From: a virus
IMG/VR virus record: IMGVR_UViG_3300042731_008413
Span: 19,421-83,420 of that record
Reading direction: 5' to 3' (one strand)
Length of the DNA stretch: 64,000 bases
How positions within the stretch are numbered: the first letter of the stretch is position 1; each line of letters begins with the position of its first letter. Under the pieces are notes generated by a model. That model was not told the origin of the DNA and searched no databases. It worked only from the letters and a program-made list of their open reading frames with translations. Shown one piece after another: positions 30,449 to 38,189 of the stretch. A program made the position numbers and the translations under genes.

Positions 30449-31487
30449 AAGCCTCTTCCCAATGAAATTTCGCGGTTGTAATTTGCGGCACCAATTTCTC
30501 ATCTCCGGTGCGATAGAATTGAGCGATGTCGATCCCGGCCTCGATTGCCATTTCCAAAAGTATCTGCCGGAAGTATAGTTTCTTGGCCACCACCCGCCCA
30601 AAGCGACAGTAAGCCCAGGCTTCGATAGGTCCTCCCCCCTCCTCGTCTTCAAAACAGTACCAGGAATCTTTTTCCAGGTTAATGAGCAAGCCCCCGTTAC
30701 CCAACACCCGTAGCTCTTCACCTTTGTCCTGCTTCAAATTGGCCTGACTTGCTACCCCCAAGTGTTGGAAGACACTCAGGCTGCCCCAGAAGGCCAGGAC
30801 GCTGGACAGGAGCGTTTCTTTTCCGTTTTTGGTGCCACGGGCCGTATTCTGGCTACGTTGCCTGGAGGCGATTGTGGTGCGTTCTGGGGCTAACTGGTCC
30901 AACCAGCCAATCAGGTCGTCCAGGTTGTCGATTCGGGTGATTTTGCCTCGTTGCAGAAAGGTGTAAGGGTTGCCTGACGGATGAATCGAGGGAGGGGCTA
31001 CCGTCTGGCAAAACCTGGCCCGGATATTGACGTTACCGAGTCTGGTTTTCCAGGTCTGGTTGCCCTTGGGTTGGGATTTGGTGTCATCGTGGCCGAAATC
31101 GGGCAATCGATTCAGAAAGAGTGGGATGTGATACCCTTCCTGGCTACCTGACTGTTCGATCATCCCCCCGGTCAGTTGGGGGTGAATGGCTTTGATGGCC
31201 TCGAAGATGCCCTGATCGTGGTCGATGTCGATAGAGGCGAAATTGTTGGAGACTTCGCCGTGAACCAGGCCGATGTTAAAGACCCGGTTAAAGCCGTTGT
31301 TCCACCAGTGGTCGAGTTCTTGGGGGGTTACCCGGCGCTGCTGCAAGTGTTTCCACCTGTGAGTTTTTGGGTCTATCACATCCTCAGCGGGCTTTTTGTC
31401 GTTGGGTTCGACTGGGATGGTGTTGATGCCCTGATTGTACCACCATTGGGCGGCTCGGTATGCGGTTGCCTTGTCCAGTTGCGTCAT
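30429..31487 (-). CDS. Bifunctional primase-polymerase (Prim-Pol, AEP superfamily)
   Basis: 352 residues. N-terminus AAQWWYNQGINTIPVEPNDK followed by KP, then FASIDIDHDQGIFEAI (catalytic Asp-x-Asp) and APPSIHPSGNPYTF, are motifs of the archaeo-eukaryotic primase N-terminal domain (PF09250 type). It synthesises primers for phage replication and works with the DnaB-like helicase upstream. The start lies just downstream of operator copy 3. Confidence 0.82.
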   Translation of the reverse strand: MTQLDKATAYRAAQWWYNQGINTIPVEPNDKKPAEDVIDPKTHRWKHLQQRRVTPQELDHWWNNGFNRVFNIGLVHGEVSNNFASIDIDHDQGIFEAIKAIHPQLTGGMIEQSGSQEGYHIPLFLNRLPDFGHDDTKSQPKGNQTWKTRLGNVNIRARFCQTVAPPSIHPSGNPYTFLQRGKITRIDNLDDLIGWLDQLAPERTTIASRQRSQNTARGTKNGKETLLSSVLAFWGSLSVFQHLGVASQANLKQDKGEELRVLGNGGLLINLEKDSWYCFEDEEGGGPIEAWAYCRFGRVVAKKLYFRQILLEMAIEAGIDIAQFYRTGDEKLVPQITTAKFHWEEAYGDYWQ

Positions 31488-31504
31488 TACGGTATCCTCC
31501 TGAG

Positions 31505-31519
31505 TATTACACTATAATA
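31505..31519. promoter_or_regulatory. 15-bp palindromic operator copy 3
   Basis: TATTACACTATAATA, 17 bp upstream of the primase-polymerase start on the minus strand; its minus-strand TATTAT could also act as a -10. Confidence 0.55.
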
Positions 31520-32486
31520 GTCTTAGTTGTTCTTTTGGTACTTTTTTGTAATGTTGCCGACCATTGTTGGAATATTCTTCCCAAGGTATTATTTTATAAT
31601 ATCTACCCACCACCCAACGCTGGAACCGCTTTAGGTCTTTATCTTTGTTGTTGTAGACCATCGGATATGGCAAGATGCCCCGCTCATTCATCTTATGAAA
31701 ACGGTACAAAATACGTTCCCAAGTTTCAGTTGGGTCAAAACCAATCAACATATAGACCATTAAATGATATGGTGGTATGCCGGCCTGCTCCAATCGGTCT
31801 ACTCCCCTGAAAAATATATCCTCATCTTTCAGATTGTCCCAGGCAGTATACAAACGTCGGTTCTTGAATTGGTCATCATAATATTTGATGCTGGCCAGGG
31901 CTTGGGCAGCCTTGTCATCTACCAGCCGGATATTGATACCCTGATTAAATGACACCTTGAAATCACCAGACCTTATTTCCTCTATTCTGTCCTGCCATTG
32001 CTCACGCGGCTGCCCAAAGAAATCGTTATCTAGTAATACGATCTTTCGCTCAGTATCAGGTCGCCAAATATCATAGATGGTATTGACTGAGCGAGGTCGG
32101 CCCTCTTTTTGAGGCACGACGCAAAACTTACAATTAAGGCGACAGCCTCGTTGGGTGAAGCCTAATGACCATCTGTAATCTGGACAAACGGAATAGTCAT
32201 AATGCTCATAGTCGCCTATTATTTGTTCAATCGTTGCTCCTGGACTGTTTGTTCCAGTTCCACCAACAATCGCGTTGGGAAAATTAGCCAGCAACCTCTT
32301 GATCTTTTTCTGGCTTTTGGTAAAAATGGCAGAACCGTAAACGAGATCATAGTCAGGCTCAAATAGGCCGTACTCCACGCTGCGGGTTAGATAGATAGTA
32401 TCGCCGTTTGACTTGTGCCAGTGTGACAGTTTCATTAAAGCTAAATTTGGTAGCTTGCCATCTATATGTGTTAGTCTTATATTCAA
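31512..32486 (-). CDS. Radical SAM protein
   Basis: 324 residues, TTG start with AGGAGG upstream. The radical SAM cluster motif is RGCRLNCKFCVVP (C-x3-C-x2-C). The N-terminal 100 residues resemble the B12-binding-like domain of MiaB/BchE-type enzymes (DYDLVYGSAIF, AIVGGTGTN). It sits between helicase and primase genes. Substrate unknown; a nucleotide or tRNA modification is possible. The C-terminus ends EQLRLL, close to the sliding-clamp-binding consensus. Confidence 0.8.
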   Translation of the reverse strand: MNIRLTHIDGKLPNLALMKLSHWHKSNGDTIYLTRSVEYGLFEPDYDLVYGSAIFTKSQKKIKRLLANFPNAIVGGTGTNSPGATIEQIIGDYEHYDYSVCPDYRWSLGFTQRGCRLNCKFCVVPQKEGRPRSVNTIYDIWRPDTERKIVLLDNDFFGQPREQWQDRIEEIRSGDFKVSFNQGINIRLVDDKAAQALASIKYYDDQFKNRRLYTAWDNLKDEDIFFRGVDRLEQAGIPPYHLMVYMLIGFDPTETWERILYRFHKMNERGILPYPMVYNNKDKDLKRFQRWVVGRYYKIIPWEEYSNNGRQHYKKVPKEQLRLL

Positions 32487-32501
32487 TTTATCCTCCTCTG
32501 T

Positions 32502-32516
32502 CTGTTAGATGACTAT
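32502..32516 (-). repeat. Intergenic leader repeat, copy 2
   Basis: Reads ATAGTCATCTAACAG on the minus strand, directly after the helicase TAA and before the ribosome site of the radical SAM gene. Identity with copy 3 extends to 24 nt (32497-32520). Confidence 0.6.
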
Positions 32517-33824
32517 TTACTCCAAATAGTTATCAACAATCAACCCCGAAGCCGCCACGTAATGGGTATGCTCCTTACTCCCGGCAAACCGTCTCCCAAG
32601 TTTAGCTTTGAGGTACATCACCCCCGGCATTTCCGGGTCAACCCGAGAGACAAAAATACCATCTGCCGCGGCGGGGGCATCCCCACCCCCCTTGATGCCG
32701 GGCGAGTGGCTTTTGTTATAGCCTTTGACCGTCTCTTCGTTTTGCTGGCCGATAAGCCCCAGGGCCACTTCGTTTTTGGCCTCGATCTCCATAATGGCCC
32801 TGGATAGTTCAGCCCCCCGTTCGACCACGTTATCGGAATCGCCAAACAACTGGCTGTAGTCCAGCCAGACCAGTTGCGCTCCATGCTCAAGTTTGGCTTT
32901 ACGGACGGTGTGTTTGAGGGTGGCTATTCCGGTGATGTTGTCCCCGGAATCGTAGACATAAATCGGTAGCCCTTTGAACGTTTCCCGACCATACTCGATG
33001 GCATCCCATTCGACGTTGGTTAGTCCCTGCCGGCCTGACATTGCCCGCAGGACTTTGAGGCTATCCAGGTCAACGTTTTGGTAATGTTGTCCATTCAGAA
33101 TCAGGTACTCGGTAGCCAGCATTACCTGGCAATCCAGAACGAACATCGTCCGTTCCCCCTCGGCGGCCAAGAAGACAACCGGGTAGTCACTTTTGCTAGC
33201 GTGAAGGCTAATGTTTCGGGCAATCGACGTTTTGTAGGATTTGTATGGGGCCACGAACCAGAAGTTCATCGTGGGCCACAGGCCACCAATGGAATCATCG
33301 ATCCACTTGATGCCGGTCGGGACCGGTTGCCAGGGATTCTCTTTGAGACGTTTCCATAGTTCGGCGTCGATGCCCGCCGCGTCGTGACGGACGGTTGAGC
33401 GTTGGGCAGTCAGGTTGCCGATCTCATTGATGGTTGTCTGGGTAAGTTCTTCCAGGTTCGAGGGAGTGACTTGGGTAAGTTCCTGCCCGTATTGCCGAAC
33501 CAACATCGTCCGCCCAATCAAGGCCAGGTTCTTTAGATTCTCTTCCAGACGAACGTTGTCGATGTCGTTGAACTGACCAGCGATGACCCTGGCATAGCCT
33601 GAGTTGCCGTTGAGACGAACCGATACCGCGTCTACCAGGGGTGGTTGGTTCTCGGAAAAACATTGCTTGACCGCGGCCCAGATAGGCCGGTCCTTGGGGG
33701 GAAACATATAGCCCTGGTCGCCAATGTTCTCAAAGACCTTGACCGCGGCCCCCTTGTCGGACATTACCGAGGCCAAGATTTTGTGACTGAGGAGTTGCCA
33801 GTCGGCTTGGAGAGTGTCAGGCAT
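32517..33824 (-). CDS. DnaB/RepA-like replicative helicase
   Basis: 435 residues. The N-terminal helical domain has ENIGDQGYMFPPKDRPIWAA. The RecA-like core has WFVAPYKSYKTSIARN (atypical Walker A with Tyr instead of Gly before Lys-Thr) and LVWLDYSQLFGDSDN (Walker B), followed by IGQQNEETVKGYNKSHSPGI. Forms hexameric helicases at phage forks. The unusual Walker A is seen in some phage DnaB relatives. Confidence 0.8.
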   Translation of the reverse strand: MPDTLQADWQLLSHKILASVMSDKGAAVKVFENIGDQGYMFPPKDRPIWAAVKQCFSENQPPLVDAVSVRLNGNSGYARVIAGQFNDIDNVRLEENLKNLALIGRTMLVRQYGQELTQVTPSNLEELTQTTINEIGNLTAQRSTVRHDAAGIDAELWKRLKENPWQPVPTGIKWIDDSIGGLWPTMNFWFVAPYKSYKTSIARNISLHASKSDYPVVFLAAEGERTMFVLDCQVMLATEYLILNGQHYQNVDLDSLKVLRAMSGRQGLTNVEWDAIEYGRETFKGLPIYVYDSGDNITGIATLKHTVRKAKLEHGAQLVWLDYSQLFGDSDNVVERGAELSRAIMEIEAKNEVALGLIGQQNEETVKGYNKSHSPGIKGGGDAPAAADGIFVSRVDPEMPGVMYLKAKLGRRFAGSKEHTHYVAASGLIVDNYLE

Positions 33825-34095
33825 TGGATGGCTCCTGACAATACTGTTCCAACATCCTCGAAACCCGAGATTTCGGAACCGTGTCTCTGATTACCAGCAA
33901 GTCAATTGGGGTAAGCTCGCTATTGGCTTTGGTTCTGAGTTCCTGGGGATGATATTTGCTCCAATAACGACAAAAGGCGTTGCGTCCCCGAACGGAAGTC
34001 ACGAATCCGGGTTCGCAGTCCTGGTGCCGTATATCGCCGTTGGCGTGGGTTGGAACGTAAATTATTTGGGTGCCTCGTTGTATAGGTTCTGTCAT
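33817..34095 (-). CDS. Conserved phage hypothetical protein
   Basis: 92 residues, AGGAGG site. Contains IIYVPTHANGDIRHQDCEPG and AFCRYW, a pattern I recognise as a widespread uncharacterised phage protein. It overlaps the helicase gene by 8 nt, so a replication-linked role is likely. Confidence 0.6.
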   Translation of the reverse strand: MTEPIQRGTQIIYVPTHANGDIRHQDCEPGFVTSVRGRNAFCRYWSKYHPQELRTKANSELTPIDLLVIRDTVPKSRVSRMLEQYCQEPSNA

Positions 34096-34120
34096 TCTAT
34101 CCTCCTGTAATTACCAGCTA

Positions 34121-35044
34121 TTATCGCCAACGATTATCACCAACAGGTAATGGCTGTTCTTCTTGAAATTCTGATTGATTTTGATTGTGGATACCCCACA
34201 TCGTTTTTGTTAGTGTCCAAGGCCCCGAAATGGCAATTCCATCCTTTTGTAATTTTATGGCCGATAATCCGTATAGATTGAATAGTTCTGATGTCTTCCA
34301 ATTAGCTTTGTGGTCCTTGAATGTTTTTAACCATGCTCCCCTGGTTGATGTATCGGATGGTATGGCTATGTTGGTGGCCGCGACAAAAGCAGCAGCCGTA
34401 TGCCTAAATGTTGGCTGATTTATAACCCACCCAGATTGTTGTATTTCATCCTCCGCCATAGCAATGGCAGTTTCGCCTTGATATCGTCCCCACTTAAGGA
34501 AGTCATTAGCCGTGGTTGGCGGGCGGGTTCTTTTAGAAGAGTCATTATGACTTTCAAAAACTGTAGCTAGAGATGGCTGTGTTTTTACAGCACTAACTTC
34601 TTCTGGCGTAGCCCCAGATGATTCAGTATTTACTGATTCAGTATTTACTGATTCAGTTTTTTCTATATCTCGCGGTGAACCATCTGTGGGTGAACCATCT
34701 GTGGGTGAACCATCTGTGGATAATCGCGGTATGGTTTGTGGCTCTTCGTGAATCGTTGTCACCCAATAAAACTGACCAGATTTGTTTTGGTGCCTTTCCC
34801 TGGTCATATAGCCGCACTCTTGAAGTTCGCTTAAAATCCGGCGAATTTTGAATTCGCCAGCATCACCTTGTTTTTCCAGGTCGTGGTTGCGACAAATCCA
34901 ACCATCTGGCTTGCTAAGTAGGTAGCCCATGATGCCTCTTGCTTCCCAAGACAGCCTATTGTCATTAAATGGGGCATTGTTGGCTACAAAATACTTTTCA
35001 GTTTTTTTAGTCCTGATTATACCACCTGCGGAATTATCATTCAT
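34121..35044 (-). CDS. Winged-helix replication initiator-like protein
   Basis: 307 residues. N-terminal winged helix (about 20-95: LSWEARGIMGYLLSKPDGWI, then IRRILSELQECGYM) like phage replication/DnaD-type initiators. The centre has two tandem amino acid repeats, TDGSP x3 and TESVN x2, encoded by perfect 15-bp DNA repeats. The C-terminal part resembles the helicase-loader region. It probably recruits the DnaB-like helicase. Confidence 0.65.
   Translation of the reverse strand: MNDNSAGGIIRTKKTEKYFVANNAPFNDNRLSWEARGIMGYLLSKPDGWICRNHDLEKQGDAGEFKIRRILSELQECGYMTRERHQNKSGQFYWVTTIHEEPQTIPRLSTDGSPTDGSPTDGSPRDIEKTESVNTESVNTESSGATPEEVSAVKTQPSLATVFESHNDSSKRTRPPTTANDFLKWGRYQGETAIAMAEDEIQQSGWVINQPTFRHTAAAFVAATNIAIPSDTSTRGAWLKTFKDHKANWKTSELFNLYGLSAIKLQKDGIAISGPWTLTKTMWGIHNQNQSEFQEEQPLPVGDNRWR
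34620..34718. repeat. Two in-frame 15-bp tandem repeats
   Basis: GATTCAGTATTTACT x2 plus 6 bp (34620-34655) and GGTGAACCATCTGTG x3 (34674-34718). Copies are identical, so recent slippage is likely; each unit adds five residues without changing frame. Confidence 0.8.
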
Positions 35045-35394
35045 ATCCTTGCGCCTTTTCTGCTATTACACACTCGACAAAGAACCTGAAGATTATTTAG
35101 AGTCGCCTTACCCCCGACTTTTTCTGGAACAATGTGGTCTATGGTTAGATCATTGACGGCACCACAAGATTGACACGAATGGCTATCGCGTTCCAGAACT
35201 TTTAATCGCAATTTTTTGGGTATTGGTTTTTTCTTGTACGTTTGATTATCCGCCTCCCGATAACCCAAAATCACACTTTTTTCTGGCATAGGCCCATATA
35301 ACGCTATCATCTCTTGACAATGCAGACACTCATTCCTGCTTTGCGGGTGATAAGCGTCCGTGTGCCTATCTCTCCATTGAGCTATTGTTGCCAT
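35041..35394 (-). CDS. HNH endonuclease
   Basis: 117 residues. C-terminal HNH fold: LRLKVLERDSHSCQSCG, LTIDHIVPEKVGGKATLNNL, QVLCRVCNSRKG, with two CxxC zinc pairs and the His-Asn-His residues. The N-terminal 45 residues hold CLHC and are not a known HNH part. Preceded by a long pseudoknotted hairpin whose U5 tract ends 3 nt before the start codon. Could be a free-standing homing nuclease, a packaging HNH, or part of an RNA-associated system. Confidence 0.8.
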   Translation of the reverse strand: MATIAQWRDRHTDAYHPQSRNECLHCQEMIALYGPMPEKSVILGYREADNQTYKKKPIPKKLRLKVLERDSHSCQSCGAVNDLTIDHIVPEKVGGKATLNNLQVLCRVCNSRKGARI

Positions 35395-35402
35395 AACAAA
35401 AA

Positions 35403-35509
35403 CTCCCGTCCTTTCGGCACCGCTGGCCTGGCCTGTTACTCAACCCCAGGTTTGCCCGATTGAGCAACCAACCAGCGGTCCCGAAAATACGGGAGCTTTC
35501 AAACCTGGG
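35403..35509 (-). ncRNA. Pseudoknotted rod-like RNA element before the HNH gene
   Basis: Interrupted helix pairing CTCCCGT 35403-35409 with ACGGGAG 35489-35495, TTTCGG 35412-35417 with CCGAAA 35481-35486, and ACCGCTGG 35419-35426 with CCAGCGGT 35472-35479; inside it CTCAA/TTGAG extends the rod. The apical segment CCCAGGTTTG (35445-35454) is perfectly complementary over 10 nt to CAAACCTGGG (35500-35509) outside the rod, giving a pseudoknot. On the minus strand a T5 tract follows, so it might also terminate transcription. Confidence 0.65.
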
Positions 35510-35576
35510 AGACGGCACCACCCCGGCCAAAGGGTGCGACTTATTTTTATTCGTCCCGATCTCTCCATCCATCTTA

Positions 35577-36002
35577 TCACGATTCGTCACTGGAGTCAAC
35601 CCTTTGTTTGTTCAGCACATAATCACCTATTATAGTGTAATAGTTGGCGTCTGTGCAGATAAATGGTTTCCATATTTGGGCCAATTTCTCTCCTACGTAT
35701 TCTCCACAATAACTACATTCATAATTGCTATGAACAATTTGCCCCCAAATTCCACAGGCTTCACAACTAGCCGGGCTATCAACTAGGTGTGGAGTACCAT
35801 CCGTCAGTTTTTTTTGATTGGACAACAAATGTATATGGGGTCGTTTAAGCCACTTAACCGCCACATCCAGCCAATCCTCGTAGTCGATTGGCCCCTTGTC
35901 CCAGGCCATCTTCCTGGCTTCCTTGGCGGTATGGTGGAAGACCAGGACAGCGCCCTCCCAGGAGCCGGCGTTACGGGAGTAGGCCATGTATGCTCGTAAC
36001 AT
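35577..36002 (-). CDS. Hypothetical zinc-binding protein
   Basis: 141 residues with CEACG...CSYC (two Cys pairs about 17 residues apart) in the C-terminal half, a likely zinc ribbon. N-terminal half is helical and tryptophan-rich. No family assigned. It contains operator copy 4 in its 3' part. Confidence 0.55.
   Translation of the reverse strand: MLRAYMAYSRNAGSWEGAVLVFHHTAKEARKMAWDKGPIDYEDWLDVAVKWLKRPHIHLLSNQKKLTDGTPHLVDSPASCEACGIWGQIVHSNYECSYCGEYVGEKLAQIWKPFICTDANYYTIIGDYVLNKQRVDSSDES
35628..35642. promoter_or_regulatory. 15-bp palindromic operator copy 4 (inside a gene)
   Basis: TATTATAGTGTAATA within the preceding gene, encoding NYYTIIG on the minus strand; 234 bp upstream of the HNH start. 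Confidence 0.35.
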
Positions 36003-36200
36003 TCAAACCTCCGGTGTGTTAGCGTTCATAACCTCATCCAGATATTCATTTTCCTCCCTGAGCCTTTTATTTTCTTCAAGGAGTTCCTTGTAGGCATCTA
36101 GTAGAATCCAAAACTCATTAGGTGTGTATTCACCTAAAGCAGATGTGTACCCAGACCCCTTCCATCGTTTCCATTCACAAATTTGTTCTTCAGTTATCAT
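36003..36200 (-). CDS. Small hypothetical protein
   Basis: 65 residues (MITEEQICEWKRWKGSGYTS...), C-terminal half a short coiled coil (LLEENKRLREENEYLDEVMN). Overlaps its upstream neighbour by 4 nt. No family recognised. Confidence 0.5.
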   Translation of the reverse strand: MITEEQICEWKRWKGSGYTSALGEYTPNEFWILLDAYKELLEENKRLREENEYLDEVMNANTPEV

Positions 36201-36412
36201 ATCTCCAACCCCGGCAATTCCATCTGCCCCATCATCCTCATGCGCTCATCCTCGGCCAGTTCATCAAACACAAAGTCACCATACAGCCCCCATTTCAGCC
36301 AATCATCGTAGGTAAAGATGGTGGCTTTGCTTTTTTCCGGGGTCATCTCTTCCCCCATTTTATCAGCTACCCACTCTTTGAGTTCCGAGTCCCAAAATCT
36401 ACCTTTTCTCAT
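36197..36412 (-). CDS. Small hypothetical protein
   Basis: 71 residues, acidic C-terminus (ELAEDERMRMMGQMELPGLE). ATGA overlaps on both sides support translation in the operon. No family recognised. Confidence 0.5.
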   Translation of the reverse strand: MRKGRFWDSELKEWVADKMGEEMTPEKSKATIFTYDDWLKWGLYGDFVFDELAEDERMRMMGQMELPGLEI

Positions 36413-36648
36413 TTTGCTCTCCTGAATGGCTTTCTGTATCGATTGCAGATGGTATAGAAATAATTCAAGTCACCATTATCGAATGTCAACGCTGTATCGG
36501 TGCCGTCATCGTTTGGTCTGGTGCAGCAAGACCAACCATTGTCAAAATGAAAATAATGACAGGTCGCACAGCATCGTGGTTGTATCGCCCTGATTTTGCT
36601 TGCTGGACTGAGTTTTGGGTTGAAAGGACCATTGCCAACGTCTTTCAT
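36409..36648 (-). CDS. Small cysteine-rich protein
   Basis: 79 residues with CCATC...CC...C spacing (PRCCATCHYFHFDNGWSCCT), consistent with a metal-binding site. Overlaps neighbours by 4 nt each. Function unknown. Confidence 0.5.
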   Translation of the reverse strand: MKDVGNGPFNPKLSPASKIRAIQPRCCATCHYFHFDNGWSCCTRPNDDGTDTALTFDNGDLNYFYTICNRYRKPFRRAK

Positions 36649-37517
36649 TTCACCCTCACCTGATAATCCTTCTCTACGGCTCCATCCTGCTTGCTACCCA
36701 CCACAGTCGGACCGAAGTAATAGATGCCCTTGTGTCGCCCAAACAGCCCATTTTCACGATAATCCCGGAAAGCCCCTCGCCTGACGTGCATTGCCTTATG
36801 ACCACCGGTGCCGGCCCCGTTGCCACCCCGAGACCGCATTGGCTTGACGACCAGGGTGTGATACCTGGTTTCGACGGTTCTGGTTTGTACCTTGCGATTC
36901 TTACGGCGTTTCAATGTGCGCTTTTGGGTGTTTTCCTGGGTAGAGACGTTGCGGCAGTTCAATAACATCAGGCTGTAAAGGTATGGCAGAAACAAATCCA
37001 TCGGGAAGGGGCTGATGGGGTGTTCGTTCTTGACAAAGATGCCTCTGGCTCCCTTGGAGAAACCGGTGGGCCGTTCCAGCCAGCCGATGTCTCCCCGTTC
37101 ATCCAGGGTCAATCTCAAGACGAACTCGCCCTCGACAAAAATCTTGTTACCGGCTGCGGCATACAGCCCCATCTGAATGTCCCATCGCAGGTCCGGCACA
37201 TCCTCGACATCCTGCAAGACACACAAGGCCCCAAAACGCATATCCTGGGGTGATAGGTCCTTATGAAGCAAAGTTCGGTACAAAGCCACATCCTCATCGT
37301 TCCAGATAGATTCGGGGTAGCTATATTCCAGCCAGGTGACCGGGAATGGCGGGGTCAACGCCTGAAAGTCATCGGCCTTACTAAACGAATCATCCTTTCT
37401 GAAGAAGTCATTGACTACCGAGGTAATGTCGAATAGTCTGGCTTCTTTCCAGGCCCACATTGCGTCGGGTGGGGCTTTCTTTTTGCATTGGTGGAACAGT
37501 TTAATTGGAGATTCCAT
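36645..37517 (-). CDS. Conserved phage hypothetical protein
   Basis: 290 residues. The C-terminal HKAMHVRRGAFRDYRENGLF, GRHKGIYYFGP is a pattern I associate with a widespread uncharacterised phage protein family. The central KRTLKRRKNRK stretch is strongly basic, suggesting nucleic acid contact. Overlaps the next upstream gene by 17 nt. Confidence 0.55.
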   Translation of the reverse strand: MESPIKLFHQCKKKAPPDAMWAWKEARLFDITSVVNDFFRKDDSFSKADDFQALTPPFPVTWLEYSYPESIWNDEDVALYRTLLHKDLSPQDMRFGALCVLQDVEDVPDLRWDIQMGLYAAAGNKIFVEGEFVLRLTLDERGDIGWLERPTGFSKGARGIFVKNEHPISPFPMDLFLPYLYSLMLLNCRNVSTQENTQKRTLKRRKNRKVQTRTVETRYHTLVVKPMRSRGGNGAGTGGHKAMHVRRGAFRDYRENGLFGRHKGIYYFGPTVVGSKQDGAVEKDYQVRVK

Positions 37518-37731
37518 TGTCCCATCCAGGGGCTATAGCATCCAATACCTTGCCCAACTTCTCCATTTCATCACCATGCCACTCGAATTCCTCTAACTTA
37601 CTCCGGGACAGTCCTTCATTTAGATGGCCATCACCAAGCAAATCGTAGTATTGAATAGCGTGAAAATTATATTCCTGGATCATTCGCTTAACCGGGGGGA
37701 TAATCGATGATCCTGTCACTCGGTCTATCAT
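37501..37731 (-). CDS. Small hypothetical protein controlled by a structured leader
   Basis: 76 residues from ATG 37731 (MIDRVTGSSIIPPVKRMIQE); GGAGGG lies 6 nt upstream. Open sequence further upstream is inside the RNA structure at 37750-37945. Acidic, helical; no family recognised. Its leader ends in a large terminator-like helix, so expression may need antitermination. Confidence 0.5.
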   Translation of the reverse strand: MIDRVTGSSIIPPVKRMIQEYNFHAIQYYDLLGDGHLNEGLSRSKLEEFEWHGDEMEKLGKVLDAIAPGWDNGISN

Positions 37732-37749
37732 TTTACCCTCCAGAGAAAT

Positions 37750-37945
37750 AAAAAAATACCCAATCACCACGGCACCCCCTTGACACAAAAGGACGAGAAA
37801 ATGTCTTAGGGCCGGCAACCCCACGAAGTTATGAGGGGATGCCGCTGTGATTGGGTATTTTGGATATACCTATTTGGTTAGTAAGGCCAACCATTTCCTC
37901 GTCCATTCTTTTGATTGTGTCAATTGAGTTGCCGGCTCAACTAAG
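37750..37945 (-). ncRNA. Pseudoknotted leader or small RNA with alternative helices
   Basis: Four long-range helices: d, 37753-37767 with 37847-37861 (15 bp perfect, extended by GGCA-CCCC pairing, then U-tract on the minus strand); a, GCCGGCAAC 37811-37819 with GTTGCCGGC 37928-37936; b, TTGACAC 37780-37786 with GTGTCAA 37917-37923; c, 37791-37803 with 37892-37904 (12 of 13 pair). Helices a-c cross d, so they are either a pseudoknot or an antiterminator alternative to terminator d. A consensus promoter starts it. Confidence 0.7.
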
Positions 37946-37948
37946 AAA

Positions 37949-37977
37949 ATTATACCATAGAACAAAAATCCTGTCAA
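37949..37977 (-). promoter_or_regulatory. Consensus sigma70 promoter
   Basis: Minus strand TTGACA (37972-37977), 17 nt, TATAAT (37949-37954). Both boxes are perfect. Predicted transcript starts near 37942 at the edge of the structured RNA. Confidence 0.85.
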
Positions 37978-38189
37978 CCCTTATTTTCTAACTGTTCTAT
38001 AATTTTTTGCCACGTCTTAGGGCTAACCTTACTCCAATACCGTCGATGCCCAATGTGGTAGATATTATGTCCACATTTTTTGCATTGGTATACCCACAAC
38101 GACCCAGGCGCGGCTTTACCCGAGCGATACAGACTTCTCCGGGCGGCGCAAGCCTGTTGTTCGGTCATTGGTTTTTTCTTACAGGCCAT
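37974..38189 (-). CDS. Small zinc-finger-like protein
   Basis: 71 residues from ATG 38189 overlapping the methyltransferase stop (TGATGG type). CKKCGHNIYHIGH gives a C-x2-C...H-x3-H site. Basic overall. Likely binds nucleic acid. Confidence 0.55.
   Translation of the reverse strand: MACKKKPMTEQQACAARRSLYRSGKAAPGSLWVYQCKKCGHNIYHIGHRRYWSKVSPKTWQKIIEQLENKG

Noticed and set aside
30449-30721. 91-codon extension of the 29447 gene
   Set aside because: Lies entirely within the primase-polymerase coding sequence in another frame, with protein-unlike composition; a ribosome site precedes 30448.
35041-35394. IscB or IshB call for the HNH protein
   Set aside because: No RuvC, bridge helix or PLMP sequence is visible; only a short zinc HNH domain is supported.
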